NCBI RefSeq assembly: GCF_903893715.1
Contig: NZ_CAITNG010000112.1
Span: forward strand, 62,001 to 126,000
DNA: 64,000 bases
Direction: 5' to 3'
Origin: an uncultured Mucilaginibacter sp.
GTDB lineage: Bacteria; Bacteroidota; Bacteroidia; Sphingobacteriales; Sphingobacteriaceae
Part shown: positions 54,599-63,858 of the stretch, one piece after another
How positions within the stretch are numbered: position 1 is the stretch's first letter
How the letters are laid out: every line of letters starts with the position of its first letter
Notes under the pieces: model-generated
Databases searched by the model: none
The model's input: only the letters and a program-made list of their open reading frames with translations
What the model was told of the DNA's origin: nothing
Program-made: the position numbers and the translations under genes

Positions 54599-55788
54599 GC
54601 AGTGGGTGGTGTTGGGATGTTTTTATGACGCAAGGCATAGGCTGACAGGCCGATACCGCTGAAAAACAGGATAATAGAAATCAATTCGGCCTGGGTAAAG
54701 GCGATGCCTGCCACATGGTATTTGGTGTTTACGCGTATCAGTTCGATAAAAAAGCGTTCGAGGCCGGTAAGCATGAGGTATATACCGAACATGAGGCCCA
54801 CATATTTTATTTTTTTACGGATGCTCCATAAAAAGACGAAAAGTAATAAACAAACTATCATCTCGTAAAACGAAGTTGGGAACACCCCTACTTTTAGCTC
54901 GTAACAGAATTTGCCGATTTTACCTGACTGATCGAAACAACCGGGAATAGGCACACCTTCGCCATTCACATTATGCGGAAATTTAAACGACCACATCCAA
55001 TCGGGTGCCCAGCTTAACCAGCCCGGTTTTGGCGCGGTATTGGGGATACCCCAATCGCCATCGCCGCTCATTTGGCAGCCAATGCGCCCCAACGCGTACG
55101 AAAGCATCATGCCCGGACCACCTATATCTAACATAGTTAGTGGCTTTATTCCATGCTTATTAGCTATGTATAAGACTGCAGCTCCGCCACATATTAATCC
55201 CCCATAAAAAGTTAAACCGCTTTTTATATCAAATAGCATATCTATTGGGTCAGCCATAAATTGCCCCCAATTTTCGAGGGCATTAAATAGTTTAGCACCT
55301 GCAAAACCGGCTACAGCAGCCCATAATAAAATGCTACCCATTATTTCGTAAGGATGAACTGAGACTTCCATAGTTTTGGTCTCAGGATATTTTTCCAATT
55401 CCTTATTTTTTTCGATATAAGCCCAATACGCAAATAAGCCAGCCATTAAAACGCCCCCAATGGGATTACCTTTGAAAGAAACCAGAAAGCCTTGAGGATC
55501 ATCAACAAAACTACGGTAATTCAAAACGATGACGACCAACTTAAAGCCTATCAAAAAGCCAAAAACACTATTCAATATCAAATCGGCTATAGACACCGGT
55601 TTACCTACCGTAACTTGTTTGGTAAACGAATGTATATAACCCAACGCTTCTTTTCTTTTAAACTCCTGCTCAAAGGCCCAATAAGCACCGATAAAAGCTA
55701 TAGCGACAAAAAAGCCAAAAGTTTGCACAGGCAACGGAATATCAATCCCGAAAAGGTATTTTAAAAGCTCGGATATGGTAGGGAACAT
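54595..55788 (-). CDS. lgt: Prolipoprotein diacylglyceryl transferase
   Basis: Lgt attaches diacylglycerol to the lipobox Cys of prolipoproteins. The 397-residue protein is longer than the E. coli form (291), as is usual in Sphingobacteriia. It has multiple TM helices, the signature [16 protein letters not shown] (about 228-243), the [15 protein letters not shown] block, and [13 protein letters not shown]. The many lipoproteins in this window depend on it. Confidence 0.94.
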   Translation of the reverse strand: MFPTISELLKYLFGIDIPLPVQTFGFFVAIAFIGAYWAFEQEFKRKEALGYIHSFTKQVTVGKPVSIADLILNSVFGFLIGFKLVVIVLNYRSFVDDPQGFLVSFKGNPIGGVLMAGLFAYWAYIEKNKELEKYPETKTMEVSVHPYEIMGSILLWAAVAGFAGAKLFNALENWGQFMADPIDMLFDIKSGLTFYGGLICGGAAVLYIANKHGIKPLTMLDIGGPGMMLSYALGRIGCQMSGDGDWGIPNTAPKPGWLSWAPDWMWSFKFPHNVNGEGVPIPGCFDQSGKIGKFCYELKVGVFPTSFYEMIVCLLLFVFLWSIRKKIKYVGLMFGIYLMLTGLERFFIELIRVNTKYHVAGIAFTQAELISIILFFSGIGLSAYALRHKNIPTPPTA

Positions 55789-55817
55789 AGGTGTTGATTA
55801 TGCGGCTAATATAAAAA

Positions 55818-57137
55818 TTAATGTACCAATGTTTCCTGCATTTCTGTTATTTCAACATCACCATCAAATGAAATCGCGGTTAAGTGCGCGTGCTTTATTT
55901 CGCGTACCAACACGGGGTCGTATTTGGTTTTTACTTTAACGTAGTTGCGGGTAAAACCGTGCATGTAGCCATCTTTTATGTCGGTTTCGAAGAGTATTTC
56001 GGCATCGGCGCCTAACTGTGTCTCATAAAAGGCCCTGCGTTTTTTGTCGGACAGGATATGCAGCATTTTGCTCCGCTCTGCACGGGTGGAACCGGGAACC
56101 GTGCCGGGCAGTTCGGCGGCGATGGTATTTTCGCGTTCGGAATAGGTGAATACGTGCAGGTATGATATATCCAGGTCGTTCAAAAAGTTATAGGTATCGA
56201 TAAAATCTTCACGTGTTTCGCCTGGAAAACCGACGATGACATCCACCCCGATGCAGCAATGCGGCATCAATTGTTTTATTTTGGCCACTCTGTCCACATA
56301 TAAATCGCGGCGGTAACGGCGGCGCATCAGGCCCAATATCTTATCAGAACCTGATTGCAGCGGGATATGGAAATGGGGCACGAATATTTTGCTTTGCGCG
56401 ACAAATTCGATGATTTCGTCGGTCAATAAATTCGGTTCGATAGAGGAAATGCGGATGCGGTTGATGCCTTCTACCTCGTCCAAAGCTTTTACCAGGTCGA
56501 AAAATTTATCCTCGCGTTTACCATCGCGAATGCCAAAATCGCCGAGGTTTACGCCGGTGAGCACAATTTCTTTTACTCCCGAAAGGGCAACTTCGCGGGC
56601 CTGCTGCACAACAGCCTCAATGGTATCGCTGCGGCTGCTGCCACGTGCCAGGGGGATGGTGCAAAAGGTGCAGGAATAATCGCAGCCATCCTGAACCTTG
56701 AGAAAAGTGCGGGTACGGTCGCCAACGGAATAGGATGCCACAAACTCGTTCACCTCGCTTACCGGGCCATTCAACACCAATGCTTTTGGCTTTTTGGTGA
56801 GGTCGGTAATATGCTCTACGATGTTGAACTTTTCGGCGGCACCCAATACCATGTCGACCCCCTCAATTTCCGAAATCTCCTTTGGTTTGAGCTGCGCATA
56901 GCAGCCAACAATGGTGATATAAGCGTTTGGTGATATTTTGAGCGCTTCTTTTACCACGCGGCGGCACTTTTTATCGGCATTATCGGTAACCGAGCAGGTG
57001 TTGATGACATATACATCGGGCGCGTCGGTAAAGTCCACGGTATCGAAACCGGCCTTGTTAAAGAGGCGTCCAATGGTGGAAGTTTCCGAATAGTTGAGCT
57101 TGCAGCCCAGCGTATAAAAAGCGACTTTTTTGTTCAT
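55818..57137 (-). CDS. mtaB: tRNA ms2t6A37 methylthiotransferase
   Basis: MtaB is a radical-SAM enzyme that methylthiolates t6A37 in ANN-decoding tRNAs. The 439-residue protein starts at MNKKVAFYTLGCKLNYSET (57137). The N-terminal MTTase domain has Cys in GCKLNYSET, NTCSVTD and GCYAQLKP; the radical SAM CxxxCxxC is in DGCDYSCTFC (about 150-158). A TATCTTTG box at 57157-57150 lies just upstream. It heads the mtaB-lgt-gtrA-suhB unit. Confidence 0.96.
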   Translation of the reverse strand: MNKKVAFYTLGCKLNYSETSTIGRLFNKAGFDTVDFTDAPDVYVINTCSVTDNADKKCRRVVKEALKISPNAYITIVGCYAQLKPKEISEIEGVDMVLGAAEKFNIVEHITDLTKKPKALVLNGPVSEVNEFVASYSVGDRTRTFLKVQDGCDYSCTFCTIPLARGSSRSDTIEAVVQQAREVALSGVKEIVLTGVNLGDFGIRDGKREDKFFDLVKALDEVEGINRIRISSIEPNLLTDEIIEFVAQSKIFVPHFHIPLQSGSDKILGLMRRRYRRDLYVDRVAKIKQLMPHCCIGVDVIVGFPGETREDFIDTYNFLNDLDISYLHVFTYSERENTIAAELPGTVPGSTRAERSKMLHILSDKKRRAFYETQLGADAEILFETDIKDGYMHGFTRNYVKVKTKYDPVLVREIKHAHLTAISFDGDVEITEMQETLVH

Positions 57138-57238
57138 TTTAATCAGCCGCAAAGATAGGGAATTTTTGTTTTGAGGGGAATGGAATGTGGTGAGAACCTA
57201 TTTTATGATGGATTATCTAAAAAATGACCGAAAAGTAG

Positions 57239-57271
57239 GTGAAAACACGGATATAAATACGGTGTTTTCAC
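57239..57271. promoter_or_regulatory. Perfect 10-bp hairpin in the mtaB-57328 divergent gap
   Basis: GTGAAAACAC and GTGTTTTCAC flank a 13-nt loop. It is perfectly paired and lies 57 bp before the lipoprotein gene at 57328, without a T-run, so it is not a terminator for either neighbour. It could be an operator or a leader hairpin. Confidence 0.6.
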
Positions 57272-57327
57272 GGATAGGAAACTTGATTTATAGGGGTTAT
57301 CTTGTAGGCAATTAAACCACTCTCCTT

Positions 57328-59056
57328 ATGAAAAAATTTTATCCTAAAAGCCGATTTGCTAAAACGGCGTGCATTTTATTCTTTATGGTTATTTGTTTTG
57401 CTGTAAATAGCTGTAAAAAGAATTCAAACACAGCGTCCCAAGAAGTGGGAAATAATGCACCTTTGATTTCAAATGCAGTTATAAAAGCATGGTTTACAAA
57501 CAATCCGGCAGGTGCTTATTTTACCCCCGATTGGACTAAAGCCCGGCAGACAACTATAGGAGGCGTTCCAGTGGTAACTGTTCCTATTTTATCGATTACA
57601 AATGTTGGTTTAAACAATAATAGTGCAAAAACACAAGGTGTTGGTACATCGTCAAGCGTTACTAAGTTAACTGGATTTAATCCGAACCACCCACCTGCAT
57701 TATATTTTTTTTAAAAACTCTGTTCGCGCCGACAGCGTAACGGCTGTGTTATTGAACTTTGTGCCCGATGACGCTACAAAAGAAAACGGAGAAAATAAAA
57801 TTTGGACTGGAAAGCTTGTTGAGTGGAACATGCAGTCGGATTCAGGTCATTACCAGATGCTTACAAAAAGCTATGTAAAAGGAAAAGGTAATTTTCCAGT
57901 TGTCCCATCAAGTTCGAATACGCAATCAACAAAAGCAAAAATAAATACGCTGGCAGATATATTTAATGCCATTTATAATGCAATTGTAGATGTAATTAAT
58001 GCCGTTGGTTGGTTTTTAAATGTTCCAGGTAATTATCCCGATGCATATATCAGCTCATGGTGCGATTTTTTATGGGGCGGTTGGTGTGGTGATGGCGGCG
58101 GCGACGCAGGTAGCAGTGACGGCGGTGCTTATTACGATGCAGTCTACCTCGACTATTTGAACGGTTACAATGGTTATAGTTCAGATAACGGGCCAAGCGC
58201 AAGTGATACTAACAAACCTACATGGAACCCATATGCTATACCAGGTGGTGGTGGAAATGGCACATCTAATAATTACGATCCGAACTACCCTTTTCAAAAT
58301 GGTGATTCTCCAATTGACTCGCCAGATGACCTTATAATTGATAACGGAATAACAGTAACCGACTTATCAAATCCATTATTACCTTCAAATAGCCCAATTC
58401 AAATAGCACACACAATTAACAGAAACAATACAGAAGACATGACCTATGGCACAAATGGGGATACGCAGGGTATTGATCTAACTGATAACAATGCCAGCGA
58501 TGACCAATTATTTCAGAAGATGACAAGCTTACTTCATCTCTTCACTGTTTTTGATAACGGTTTGCAAGTAGTAGGGGATAAAATGACACAGAAATTTAGG
58601 GACAAAACAGGTAATCAATTCGAAGATCCAATTTTGAACCAACGTGTAAATCAAAGTGCCGCACTAATTAACTTTGTAAAGGAATTTGGTGCAACTTTAA
58701 ATACTTTATTAGGAAATAATGGTGGCAATATAAATAGTGTAGGAACAATAGTTTTGACCAATCGGCCAAAATTTGATGGACTTTATAATAAATTTCATGG
58801 CTTGCAGATACTCATCAATGATACAGAGTATACAGAAATTCAATTGGACAGTTTTACGATTTCTGGAGCCTCCTGGAGTGCTAATGTAACAATAACAATA
58901 CATGATCATTTTGGCTTGGACAAAAACGATGCTACAACATATCAAAGTTATCATCGAGGCTTTGCTGACTGGTGGTTATTACAACATGTAAGAGGTTATG
59001 TCCCATTTGAAACGATAGTCCATGTTAAAAAAATTATTTCTGGCCAATTAAATTGA
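57328..59056 (+). pseudogene. Lipoprotein with DUF3289-like C-terminal domain, frameshifted at a T8 tract
   Basis: The 5' part (57328-57714) encodes a lipoprotein signal (lipobox AVNSC) and a beta-rich region, then stops right after a T8 run (57705-57712). One T fewer gives LYFFKNSVRADSVTAVLLNF and continues through 59056, about 575 residues in all. A Gly/Asp/Ser/Asn-rich linker (about 230-340) leads to a C-terminal domain (about 370-575) with ILINDTEYTEI, TIHDHFGLDKNDATTYQSY, GFADWWLLQH and GYVPFETIV, which by memory fits DUF3289. It may be phase-variable, decayed or an assembly error. Confidence 0.7.
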
Positions 59057-59090
59057 GTAATTCTATTTAAGAATATATATTTAAATCAAA

Positions 59091-59546
59091 ATGATGAATT
59101 TCCGCTATTGTCTTCTTATTTGCTTTTTGCTTTCGGGTTGTTCGGGCCATGCCCAGAAATTAATTTTTACACATGTGCCTTTATTAACATCAATAGACAC
59201 AAGTTCTGTTTCAGGTAAAATATCAATCAGTAAACAGGAATGCTATCTAATAGAGAATTTTACCGAAGATAGTATATCGGTAAAGACTGTAGATGACTTT
59301 GTAAATACACACAAAGACTCAGTATTAAAAAAATATGCCAATTATTACATCACCTTTTACAAAAAGTCCAGCCAAACGAATATTGAAAATATCAGAAAAA
59401 ACAAAAGAATTATTGACAGATATTCCTTTGACAATGATTTGATATATAATTACTTTTGGGCTCAGGGGAAGTTTATTTGCCGCTTTAGATATAAGAATGG
59501 TGAGTTAATTGACCCCAAAAATAACATTACTGTCAAAGACCCGTAA
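59091..59546 (+). CDS. Small exported protein, possible immunity-type partner
   Basis: The 151-residue protein has a signal/lipobox segment (FLLSGC) and then alpha/beta sequence with no recognised family. It stands 34 bp downstream of the DUF3289-like gene in AT-rich DNA. Position suggests a partner (immunity) role, but nothing in the sequence proves it. Start may be the second ATG at 59094. Confidence 0.7.
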   Translation: MMNFRYCLLICFLLSGCSGHAQKLIFTHVPLLTSIDTSSVSGKISISKQECYLIENFTEDSISVKTVDDFVNTHKDSVLKKYANYYITFYKKSSQTNIENIRKNKRIIDRYSFDNDLIYNYFWAQGKFICRFRYKNGELIDPKNNITVKDP

Positions 59547-59569
59547 AATAATTTTTTATTGAATCTTTT

Positions 59570-60136
59570 ATGAAAAATACAGTAATTGGGGTATTATTAT
59601 GTTTTTCAATAGAATCATTTATACAAGCCAAATCGACAGATACCATTCCAAAATACAAATCAGTTATTTACCAGAAAGTTGTTCCAAAAAAAATAATAAA
59701 ATACATAAAGACTTATTTACCAGGCTGGTACTTCCCGTCGACAAATCTGTGGGACAAAAAGACTTTTGATGACTATCAATCGAATAATAGTTTGGCCTAT
59801 TTTGCAAGCGGCGATTTTAATGGCGACCAAAAAGCAGACTATGTTGTTTTGCTAACTAACAAAGCTAAGGAGTTCGAAGTATGGGTATTCCTGTCGATGA
59901 AAGGCGGATGGGAAAAAGTGCAACTCTCCGTGGGACCTAGAGACAAAGTAAACTATGTTGTTGGGGTTTTGAGGCCCGGGCTATATAATTACAAAGTTAG
60001 CGACCGACCTAAACATGATCCGATAACGGTTAAGAATGATGCAGTCAGGATAATTTTTAATAGTGGTAGCATTAATGTATTTTATTTTGATAAGGGCAAA
60101 TTTAACAGCTTTATGATGGAAGACTTACAACAATGA
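59570..60136 (+). CDS. Exported protein with FG-GAP-like motif
   Basis: The 188-residue protein has a signal peptide (SFIQAKS) and one FG-GAP-like motif, GDFNGDQKADYVVLLTNKAK (about residues 83-102), a calcium-binding beta-propeller element. The remainder (VWVFLSMKGGWEKVQL) fits a small secreted beta-rich protein. It follows the previous gene by 23 bp. Role unknown. Confidence 0.75.
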   Translation: MKNTVIGVLLCFSIESFIQAKSTDTIPKYKSVIYQKVVPKKIIKYIKTYLPGWYFPSTNLWDKKTFDDYQSNNSLAYFASGDFNGDQKADYVVLLTNKAKEFEVWVFLSMKGGWEKVQLSVGPRDKVNYVVGVLRPGLYNYKVSDRPKHDPITVKNDAVRIIFNSGSINVFYFDKGKFNSFMMEDLQQ

Positions 60137-60222
60137 TTTATTGAAAAAGTGTGTTTAAAATATTATGCCATCCAATAGAATTAGGTTATCAGGTACGGAT
60201 ACTTTTATTTAATCCCAATTAG

Positions 60223-60492
60223 TTGCACCAGCTCAATTTAATGGTAACAAGCTTTATATCGGATATGGCAACAACTTTAAAAACATATGGAGATAGTAAG
60301 GGTTATGGATTACCTTTAACTTTTTATAACGACCTTTGCTGGGCTGGGCTTACATCAACAAGTGCATTTACTTCTCTGACCCAAACGGAACAGGACCGTA
60401 TAAATAATTTTCTTTCCGTGCAGGAGGGTGGGTATGACTTAAGTAATAATCCGGGTGTTCAACAGGGTACTATTGGTGGATGTGGTAACTAA
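60223..60492 (+). CDS. Orphan C-terminal fragment-like ORF
   Basis: The 89-codon ORF starts at TTG (60223) immediately after an in-frame stop, or at ATG 60241. It lacks a signal peptide and a good ribosome-binding site. The sequence (KGYGLPLTFYNDLCWAGLTS, then QTEQDRINNFLSVQEGGYDL) resembles the C-terminal end of larger secreted proteins rather than a whole one. It may be a displaced toxin-tip module or gene remnant. Confidence 0.5.
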   Translation: MHQLNLMVTSFISDMATTLKTYGDSKGYGLPLTFYNDLCWAGLTSTSAFTSLTQTEQDRINNFLSVQEGGYDLSNNPGVQQGTIGGCGN

Positions 60493-60498
60493 CTTATA

Positions 60499-60879
60499 AT
60501 GAAATATATAATCATATTAGCATTGTTTTGCCATTCATTCAAAACATTCGCACAAGCCAAATCAACAAAACAATATGCAATTACCTATTCGAAAGTTGAC
60601 ACTAGTAATTTGTATAATGGTGCAATAATAAAGGTAAAAGTTTTTGATGCTTTAAATCAGGAATATGTTGCATACGGCTTAGTAGTTAACGGATTGTTTC
60701 TACAAAATGATTCTTTTAAATCGTCAATGGTTTTAAGGGTTATACCTAAAAATTCAATTAAAATTGATTGTATGGCTATGGGTTTTTATCCTATAAAGCT
60801 TCCGAAATTTAAACTTCAAAAAAATGACCTCGCAACAATAACGTTTTATTTAAAAGAAGACCTTACCCCTGTTCAATAG
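60499..60879 (+). CDS. Small exported protein of unknown function
   Basis: The 126-residue protein has a signal peptide (FKTFAQAKST) that resembles that of the gene at 59570 (FIQAKST). The body is beta-rich (AIIKVKVFDALNQEYVAYGL, LATITFYLKEDL), like a small CarboxypepD_reg-type domain. It stands 6 bp after the orphan fragment and may be its partner. Confidence 0.7.
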   Translation: MKYIIILALFCHSFKTFAQAKSTKQYAITYSKVDTSNLYNGAIIKVKVFDALNQEYVAYGLVVNGLFLQNDSFKSSMVLRVIPKNSIKIDCMAMGFYPIKLPKFKLQKNDLATITFYLKEDLTPVQ

Positions 60880-60900
60880 GTATCGACAATTAAAGTAGAA

Positions 60901-61377
60901 ATGAATAAATTATTGGTTTTATCGATTAGCCTACTCATTTTTTCGACTACCGTAAATGCCCAAACGTCAAAAAAGACCGACTATATCTATTGCTTGATTG
61001 ACACGGCAGGAACACCCGAAAATGCCCGAATGTGGAATATTGGAATCGAGGGGCCATTTAAGTGTTTTGCCATAGAGTGCCCTTGCCTTGAATATGGACG
61101 CGAGCCGACTTTATTTTACAGGCTACCCATGCAGGGCCAAATTATTACTCGGGAACAATTAAACAAGTTTCATCTGATTAGTCTTGTTGAGCTTATAAAA
61201 AAAGCAAAACAAGTAACAGATAAAAAATATGATGGTGATTATGTGGTGTATATAATTGAACCTGACGCAAGCGGATATATTGTACACGAAACACAATTTA
61301 TAACGCCAATAAAAGATGAAGCGACATTAGATTATTCAATTGTACACCCGGATTCATTGAAATTGAAAAAGCATTAA
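60901..61377 (+). CDS. Exported protein of unknown function
   Basis: The 158-residue protein has a signal peptide (STTVNAQ) and Cys-containing IYCLIDTAG, FKCFAIECPCLEYGREP. No family was recognised. It is the last gene of the AT-rich plus-strand cluster. Confidence 0.7.
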   Translation: MNKLLVLSISLLIFSTTVNAQTSKKTDYIYCLIDTAGTPENARMWNIGIEGPFKCFAIECPCLEYGREPTLFYRLPMQGQIITREQLNKFHLISLVELIKKAKQVTDKKYDGDYVVYIIEPDASGYIVHETQFITPIKDEATLDYSIVHPDSLKLKKH

Positions 61378-61382
61378 CTGGT

Positions 61383-61613
61383 TCAGTCATCAGATGCCGA
61401 TAATGCTTCCAATATCTCAGGAGTCAAGCCATTTTTTGCAGCTTCGTTACCAATGTCATCTAAAAATTTTGAGTACTCATCGAAGTTCGCATCGTTAATG
61501 GCCTTTTTTATCAATAAGCTAATCGCCTGACTAAATTGCTGTTTCTTTTCAGGATTAAAGTTACGATACGCTTTTCCTACAACATCATCTACTTCTAATA
61601 CAATCCTATCCAA
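61383..61613 (-). CDS. Small antitoxin-like protein, orphan
   Basis: The 76-residue cytosolic protein starts at TTG (61613). It has MDRIVLEVDDVVGKAYRNFN, then helices with ISLLIKKAINDANFDEYSKF and ends in GLTPEILEALSASDD, a pattern of small antitoxins whose toxin is often adjacent. No toxin is seen here. It converges with the island and stands next to a repeat. Confidence 0.65.
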   Translation of the reverse strand: MDRIVLEVDDVVGKAYRNFNPEKKQQFSQAISLLIKKAINDANFDEYSKFLDDIGNEAAKNGLTPEILEALSASDD

Positions 61614-61661
61614 GTTCTTAAATCTTGTTATTTAAAATTTACAAAAAAATCAAATCAGTCC

Positions 61662-61734
61662 AAATTGGGTAGCCCCTACGGGGCAATTTTTGCTTTCATT
61701 GTTTTTCTACAAACAGGTAGCCCCGATGGGGCAT
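61662..61734. repeat. Double hairpin repeat GGTAGCCCCTACGGGGC, copy 2
   Basis: It is nearly identical to 47963-48036, including the CTACAAACAG joint. A third degraded unit (TTCTACAAATAGGTAGCATC) follows at 61761-61780. Confidence 0.9.
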
Positions 61735-61809
61735 TTATGAGTGTTGCAGCATCGTCCTCATTCTACAAATAGGTAGCATCTATACGCAATGTAATTAAGT
61801 GAAGATTTA

Positions 61810-61836
61810 TTCGCGCAAAGTCGCGAAGACGCAAAG
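61810..61836. repeat. Dispersed CGCAAAG/CGAAGAC repeat, copy 4
   Basis: TTCGCGCAAAGTCGCGAAGA continues into CGCAAAG. A partly complementary CTTTGCGAGAA stands at 61866-61876, so this copy may fold. It lies directly upstream of the TPR gene. Confidence 0.65.
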
Positions 61837-61955
61837 TTTAGCCACATTCTTAGCGCCTTATGCGGCTTTGCGAGAATTTAAAAAACAATCCGGGCATACT
61901 ATTTGCAACATTCCAAGGGCAAAGCATTGTTGATAACCCACTTTGCAACAGGCTC

Positions 61956-62693
61956 ATGAAAAAAATATACTTTACCATACTCGCTATAGTCAGCATCCTG
62001 TCCGCCGGCTTTGCGCAAAACATTGATTCGCTGCAAAGGAAACAGGATTCTGTTCAGCATATCTGCGCACAAGCTGAGCTGTATATCAATACGGCGGATT
62101 CGCTGATACAATTCGGGCAGCAAAAAACAAGGGTCATCAGCATGTCTGATGCCGCTAAAGCCAGCGATTGTGTATTGAAAGCCATACAGACAGATAAGAA
62201 ATTTAACGACACCCTGGCCATACGCAATGATTTTGACCGTTTGGGACAGGCTTATGTGCTGCAGAACAAGTTTACAGAGGCCAAATGGTATATTTTGCAG
62301 TCGGCCTGTATATCGCGCGACGCGCGTGACGTACCGCATATCATCAGTTCGTTGCTGGAACTGGCGGCGGTGAAGACTGTGATAAAGGATTATGACCTCG
62401 CGCAAAAAGACCTGCAGGAAGCTATTGTATTGTGTAAATACGAGTACAATGTTCCACAGCAAATTGTAGCTGAAAAACAATTGGCCGCACTTTATGATCA
62501 AACAGGTAAATTGAAAGAAGCCAACAGCATGGTGGCGCATTATACGCTATTGGCCGAGGGTTTAAGAAAGGCTAATGCACCACGTTACATGGCCATGCAA
62601 AAAGTGAAAATAAGGACGAAAAAACCGGCGTCGGCTGATGTAAAACAAGGTGCAACCTTAGCGGATGTTGAGGTGATGACGCCGCTGAATTAA
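61956..62693 (+). CDS. Exported TPR-like protein
   Basis: The 245-residue protein starts at MKKIYFTILAIVSILSAGFA (61956); an upstream in-frame ATG at 61860 lies in the repeat. A signal peptide is followed by helical repeats with TPR character (AYVLQNKFTEAKWYILQSAC, LAQKDLQEAIVLCKY, QLAALYDQTGKLKEANSMVA). No partner is evident. Confidence 0.82.
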   Translation: MKKIYFTILAIVSILSAGFAQNIDSLQRKQDSVQHICAQAELYINTADSLIQFGQQKTRVISMSDAAKASDCVLKAIQTDKKFNDTLAIRNDFDRLGQAYVLQNKFTEAKWYILQSACISRDARDVPHIISSLLELAAVKTVIKDYDLAQKDLQEAIVLCKYEYNVPQQIVAEKQLAALYDQTGKLKEANSMVAHYTLLAEGLRKANAPRYMAMQKVKIRTKKPASADVKQGATLADVEVMTPLN

Positions 62694-62817
62694 GGATTGC
62701 TGCTCTTTACAAAACATGGCGTTTTTGAACAATCAAGGTGTTATTTCGCGCTAAATTGTTTATATTTGTGTGTGGCGCGCGAGGCGCAAAGAGCAAAGCG
62801 CAAGGCGTGAAAAAAGT

Positions 62818-63119
62818 CTTACTTTTTCCCCCCTGGTTGGTCATTGGTTCATTAAGTGATTAGGTCATTGTATGGCGGGTAGGCTTCCCGGTTGTCCTTC
62901 CAAAAGCTCAGGACTACAACATTTTGGGATGGATAAATATCCTACTTTTACCCCCCCCCTTTTGAAAAAGTCAAAAGTCAAAAGTCAAAAGTCAAAAGTT
63001 GGAGAGTTGAGAGGGATGAAAATATCTTACTTTTACCCCCCGCCTTTGTCGGAGCAAGGAATAAAGAGCAATGAACAAGGACTAAAGACTTTATAGAATT
63101 TCCTACTATTTCCCCCCCC
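62818..63119. repeat. Four copies of the TACTTTTAC plus C-run motif and a GTCAAAA array
   Basis: Motif copies are at 62818-62833, 62941-62959, 63026-63044 and 63102-63119. The last overlaps the ubiX 3' end: read on the minus strand it encodes WGGK and the stop. Between them lies a heptamer array (GTCAAAA about five times, 62969-62999) and TCATTGGTTCATTA-like sequence (62841-62868). No gene is present in 62694-63105. Confidence 0.85.
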
Positions 63120-63669
63120 ATCGGTAGGTGTCGTTATCGAGGCCTATGAGGTCGACGATGCGGTTTACTACAGTAAATGCCACATCTTCAATGGTTTGCG
63201 GCTTGCTATAGAAAGAAGGAACGGCCGGACAGATGATACCGCCTGCTTCGGTAATGGTTTGCATATTGCGGATGTGGATCAAGCTGAAGGGCATATCGCG
63301 GGCCACGAGGATAAGCTTACGGCGCTCTTTAAGGATGACATCGGCGGCACGGGTGGTGAGGTCGTTAGAGATACCCGAGGCGATACGGCCGAGGGTGCCC
63401 ATAGAGCAGGGAACAATCACCATGGTATCGTATTTGGCCGAGCCCGAGGCGAAAGGCGCCATAAAGTCGTTCTTATCGTAAAAAGTAAAGGGGTAGCTAT
63501 TGTAGGCTTCGTTACCGAGTTCAAGCTGCCAAACCTGACGGGCGTTGTCGCTCATCACCACCCCTATTTCGGCAATTTGGGTATCGAGCTTTTGCAGGGT
63601 ATCCAACAATAGTTTAGCGTAAATGGCTCCGCTGGCACCTGTAACAGCAATGACTATCTTTCTTTTCAT
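63106..63669 (-). CDS. ubiX: Flavin prenyltransferase UbiX
   Basis: UbiX makes prenylated FMN, the cofactor of UbiD-type decarboxylases. The 187-residue protein has AVTGASGAIYAKLLLDTL (FMN loop), VVPCSMGTLGRIASGISND and ARDMPFSLIHIRNM, then AGGIICPAVPSFYSKP. No ubiD is in the window. The last codons (Trp-Gly-Gly-Lys-stop) coincide with a copy of the C-run repeat. Confidence 0.95.
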   Translation of the reverse strand: MKRKIVIAVTGASGAIYAKLLLDTLQKLDTQIAEIGVVMSDNARQVWQLELGNEAYNSYPFTFYDKNDFMAPFASGSAKYDTMVIVPCSMGTLGRIASGISNDLTTRAADVILKERRKLILVARDMPFSLIHIRNMQTITEAGGIICPAVPSFYSKPQTIEDVAFTVVNRIVDLIGLDNDTYRWGGK

Positions 63670-63709
63670 ATCAGCAATGAGGAGGCAAAGCTACGGTAAA
63701 AGCGGGCAT

Positions 63710-63741
63710 AAAAAAAGGGTCGAATACTAGTATCCGACCCT
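63710..63741 (-). terminator. Terminator of the Ppx/GppA gene
   Basis: AGGGTCG and CGACCCT flank the palindrome ATACTAGTAT; on the minus strand the stem is followed by T7. It stands 118 bp after the stop at 63861-63859 and 41 bp before ubiX. Confidence 0.88.
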
Positions 63742-63858
63742 ACATCTACCTATGAAAAACATGCCCTTTTAACGGGGCGAACAAATATATATACAGATTA
63801 TTAAATTATAAAGCAATTGTTAAGAAAAATTTTTCGTCAGACTTTGACTATCAATCGC

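Noticed and set aside
62941-63044. CRISPR-like array
   Set aside because: The repeats are low-complexity heptamers and C-run motifs without regular unique spacers, and no cas genes occur.
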